Below are positions 62,440-64,000 of a stretch of 64,000 bases of DNA, piece by piece. This DNA comes from Chryseobacterium jejuense. Its GTDB lineage: Bacteria; Bacteroidota; Bacteroidia; Flavobacteriales; Weeksellaceae. The position numbers and the translations under genes were made by a program. The notes under the pieces are model-generated. The model did no database searches. It had not been told where the DNA came from and saw nothing but the letters and a program-made list of their open reading frames with translations. Numbering within the stretch: the stretch's first letter is position 1; every line of letters starts with the position of its first letter. The stretch spans positions 310,001-374,000 of the forward strand of contig NZ_FNEG01000006.1 of NCBI RefSeq assembly GCF_900100075.1. The letters are read 5' to 3'.

Positions 62440-63906
62440 ATGAAAAAAATATTTTTAATCATAGGACTTTCTTCATTAGCATTAACGTTTACTTCGTGTG
62501 AAAGAGACATTACTTCTTTGAATGAAGATCCAAAACACCCAACGGAAGTTCCTTCAGGAGTACTTTTTGCAAGTGCTGAACAGGCGTTAATGGATCAGAT
62601 GTTATCAGCAAGTGTAAACCGTAATATTTCCAGATTTTTTACTCAGCAATGGTCTGAAACAACTTATCCGGATGAAACTAACTATAATATGACGGCAAGG
62701 CCAATTCCTGGTAACCATTACAATCGTATGATGGCATCAGCTTCAGCTACAATCCCTTCTCCAGGAGTTTTATCTGCCCTAAGAGATGCCAGAAGATTTC
62801 TTGAAAATGAAGGTGTAGACCCTGTAATGAAAAAGAATAACATTGCAATGATTGAATTAGTAAATGTGTATGCATGGGCTAATTTAGTAGATACTTTTGG
62901 CGATATTCCTTACTTTGGAGCATTAAAAGCTACAGCGGAAAATCCGGGTAATGCAGAGATTCCTTATGATGATGCTAAAACAATCTATCTGGATCTTATC
63001 AAAAGGATTGATGCAGCTATTGCGATGATGGACACTTCTGTAAAAGGATATGATAAAGATCTTATTTACAAAGGAGATATGGTTAAGTGGAAGAAAATGG
63101 CTAACTCTTTAAAATTCAGAATGGCTGTTACATTAGCAGATGTAGAGCCGGCGCTTGCTAAAACTTATGCAGAAGCTGCGTTTAATGGAGGATTATTCAC
63201 TGGAAAGGATGATAACTTTGGACTGCAGACTTTCCCTTCAGGATTATTATCCAACCCTGTTTTTAAGGATGTAATTCAGTCTGGTAGAAATGACTTTTTA
63301 CCTTCAGATGTATTGGTTAATTTTATGAATACTACCAATGATCCAAGAAGAGATATTTGGTTTACCAAGCTTAAAGGAGCTTATGTAGGTGGACCTTTCG
63401 GAGATAATAACGTTTTTGATGACTATTCTCACTTTACAGATGTTATTTCAGGTGAAAATGCTCAAGGATTTTTATTAGATTATACTGAAATTACATTTTT
63501 GAGAGCAGAGGCTGCTGCAAGAAACTTTAGTGTAGGTGATACTGCTGCTAATTTGTATAAAGAAGCAATTAAGGCTTCTGTATTAGAATACGGAATGGCG
63601 AATCCTGATACTGTTGTTACTACAATTATTGCTAATAATCCATATAACGCTGCGAATTGGAAAAAATCTATCGGAGAGCAGTCTTGGGTAGCAATGTTTA
63701 ATAAAGGATTCCAGGCTTGGAATTTTACTAGAAGATTAGACTTCCCTGTATTTGTAAATCCTGCAGGTTCAAGAGTGGAAGGAGTTCCTATCAGAATGTT
63801 TTATCCTGTTGATGAATATCTGGTAAATAGTAGTAATGTTAAAGCTGCTGCTGCTAAAATTGGCGGTGATAAAGTAACTACAAAAATCTTTTGGGACAAA
63901 TTTTAA
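62440..63906 (+). CDS. SusD/RagB-type nutrient-binding lipoprotein
   Basis: 488 aa with a lipoprotein signal (LALTFTSCERD, Cys19). It starts 4 bp after the SusC stop. The SusD-like pattern appears in NIAMIELVNVYAWANLVDTF and GDIPYFGALKA, and in a C-terminal NKGFQAWNFTRRLDFPVF block. It sits on the cell surface and caps the SusC barrel. Peptide-type substrates are often bound by this subgroup, but that is not shown here. Confidence 0.9.
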   Translation: MKKIFLIIGLSSLALTFTSCERDITSLNEDPKHPTEVPSGVLFASAEQALMDQMLSASVNRNISRFFTQQWSETTYPDETNYNMTARPIPGNHYNRMMASASATIPSPGVLSALRDARRFLENEGVDPVMKKNNIAMIELVNVYAWANLVDTFGDIPYFGALKATAENPGNAEIPYDDAKTIYLDLIKRIDAAIAMMDTSVKGYDKDLIYKGDMVKWKKMANSLKFRMAVTLADVEPALAKTYAEAAFNGGLFTGKDDNFGLQTFPSGLLSNPVFKDVIQSGRNDFLPSDVLVNFMNTTNDPRRDIWFTKLKGAYVGGPFGDNNVFDDYSHFTDVISGENAQGFLLDYTEITFLRAEAAARNFSVGDTAANLYKEAIKASVLEYGMANPDTVVTTIIANNPYNAANWKKSIGEQSWVAMFNKGFQAWNFTRRLDFPVFVNPAGSRVEGVPIRMFYPVDEYLVNSSNVKAAAAKIGGDKVTTKIFWDKF

Positions 63907-63928
63907 ATTAATAACATAAATATAGAAT

Positions 63929-64000
63929 ATGAGGCTTTTTATAGGAATTCTGCTTGTATTGGGAGTTGCATCATGCTCAAGTGATGATGCCAATGTAATT
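63929..64000 (+). CDS. Lipoprotein, 5' end only (third gene of Sus-like operon)
   Basis: 24 codons to the window edge: MRLFIGILLVLGVASCSSDD and ANVI. The lipobox with Cys16 is clear. It follows SusD by 22 bp, the place where a surface lipoprotein or peptidase of the same uptake system is usually encoded. The rest is outside the window. Confidence 0.7.
   Translation, partial: MRLFIGILLVLGVASCSSDDANVI

Overview
The window comes from a low-GC member of the Bacteroidota, most likely a Chryseobacterium-type Flavobacteriia. Evidence: AT-rich composition, TAnnTTTG-type promoter elements (for example ahead of pyrG), a SusC/SusD pair, DUF2490, DUF6702 and DUF2461 proteins, Cys-rich double-glycine peptides, and short intergenic regions. 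This assignment is inference from gene content; no rRNA or tRNA gene was seen.

Layout. (1) 1-12.6 kb, almost all on the minus strand: a partial DHFR-like reductase, a phosphodiester glycosidase lipoprotein, a metallophosphoesterase, DUF1801, a HExxH protein, a Nudix hydrolase, a class C beta-lactamase-like serine hydrolase, DUF4919-like and DUF2461 proteins, an HD hydrolase and several small hypotheticals. (2) 12.6-26.3 kb: an accessory stretch of short minus-strand genes, several like orphan immunity proteins (SUKH, DUF2004, an NTF2-like RhsIA type), with no recognisable toxin. It is littered with two families of hairpin-forming dispersed repeats. A HUH-transposase-like ORF without its catalytic residues and a truncated exonuclease lie here. 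(3) 26.7-34.9 kb: a defence-like island downstream of groEL. It holds an XRE regulator with palindromic operators, an ATPase plus RloB/Toprim-like pair, an esterase, a DUF3696 ATPase coupled to an unknown protein, and a DUF6037-like protein. These modules are separated by at least five decayed copies of the 3' end of groEL with its terminator. (4) 34.85-38.4 kb: intact groEL-groES, two tandem double-glycine-leader peptides and a secreted protein. (5) 38.5-43.8 kb: a dicarboxylate symporter, a CitMHS transporter, a DUF2490 protein and a divergent LytS/LytTR pair. (6) 43.8-47.4 kb: an M1 aminopeptidase, a HupE-like protein and a divergent DUF6702 protein. (7) 47.9-54.1 kb: a secreted C1q/TNF-like protein, AcpH, VanW, a methyltransferase, a membrane-anchored AraC regulator and RadA. 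(8) 54.5-58.9 kb: core genes pyrG, yidC and rnhB. (9) 59.5-64 kb: a SusC/SusD nutrient-uptake operon with a truncated third lipoprotein gene at the edge.

Main discovery candidate: the 3' end of groEL looks like a repeatedly used insertion point. Remnants of its last few to about 59 codons plus terminator mark the borders of successive cargo modules, two of which look like ATPase-effector defence systems. No integrase is visible, so the mechanism is open. Other points of interest are REPIN-like paired hairpins, tandem bacteriocin-like peptides, and the uncharacterised ATPase-effector pair at 31.2-33.4 kb.
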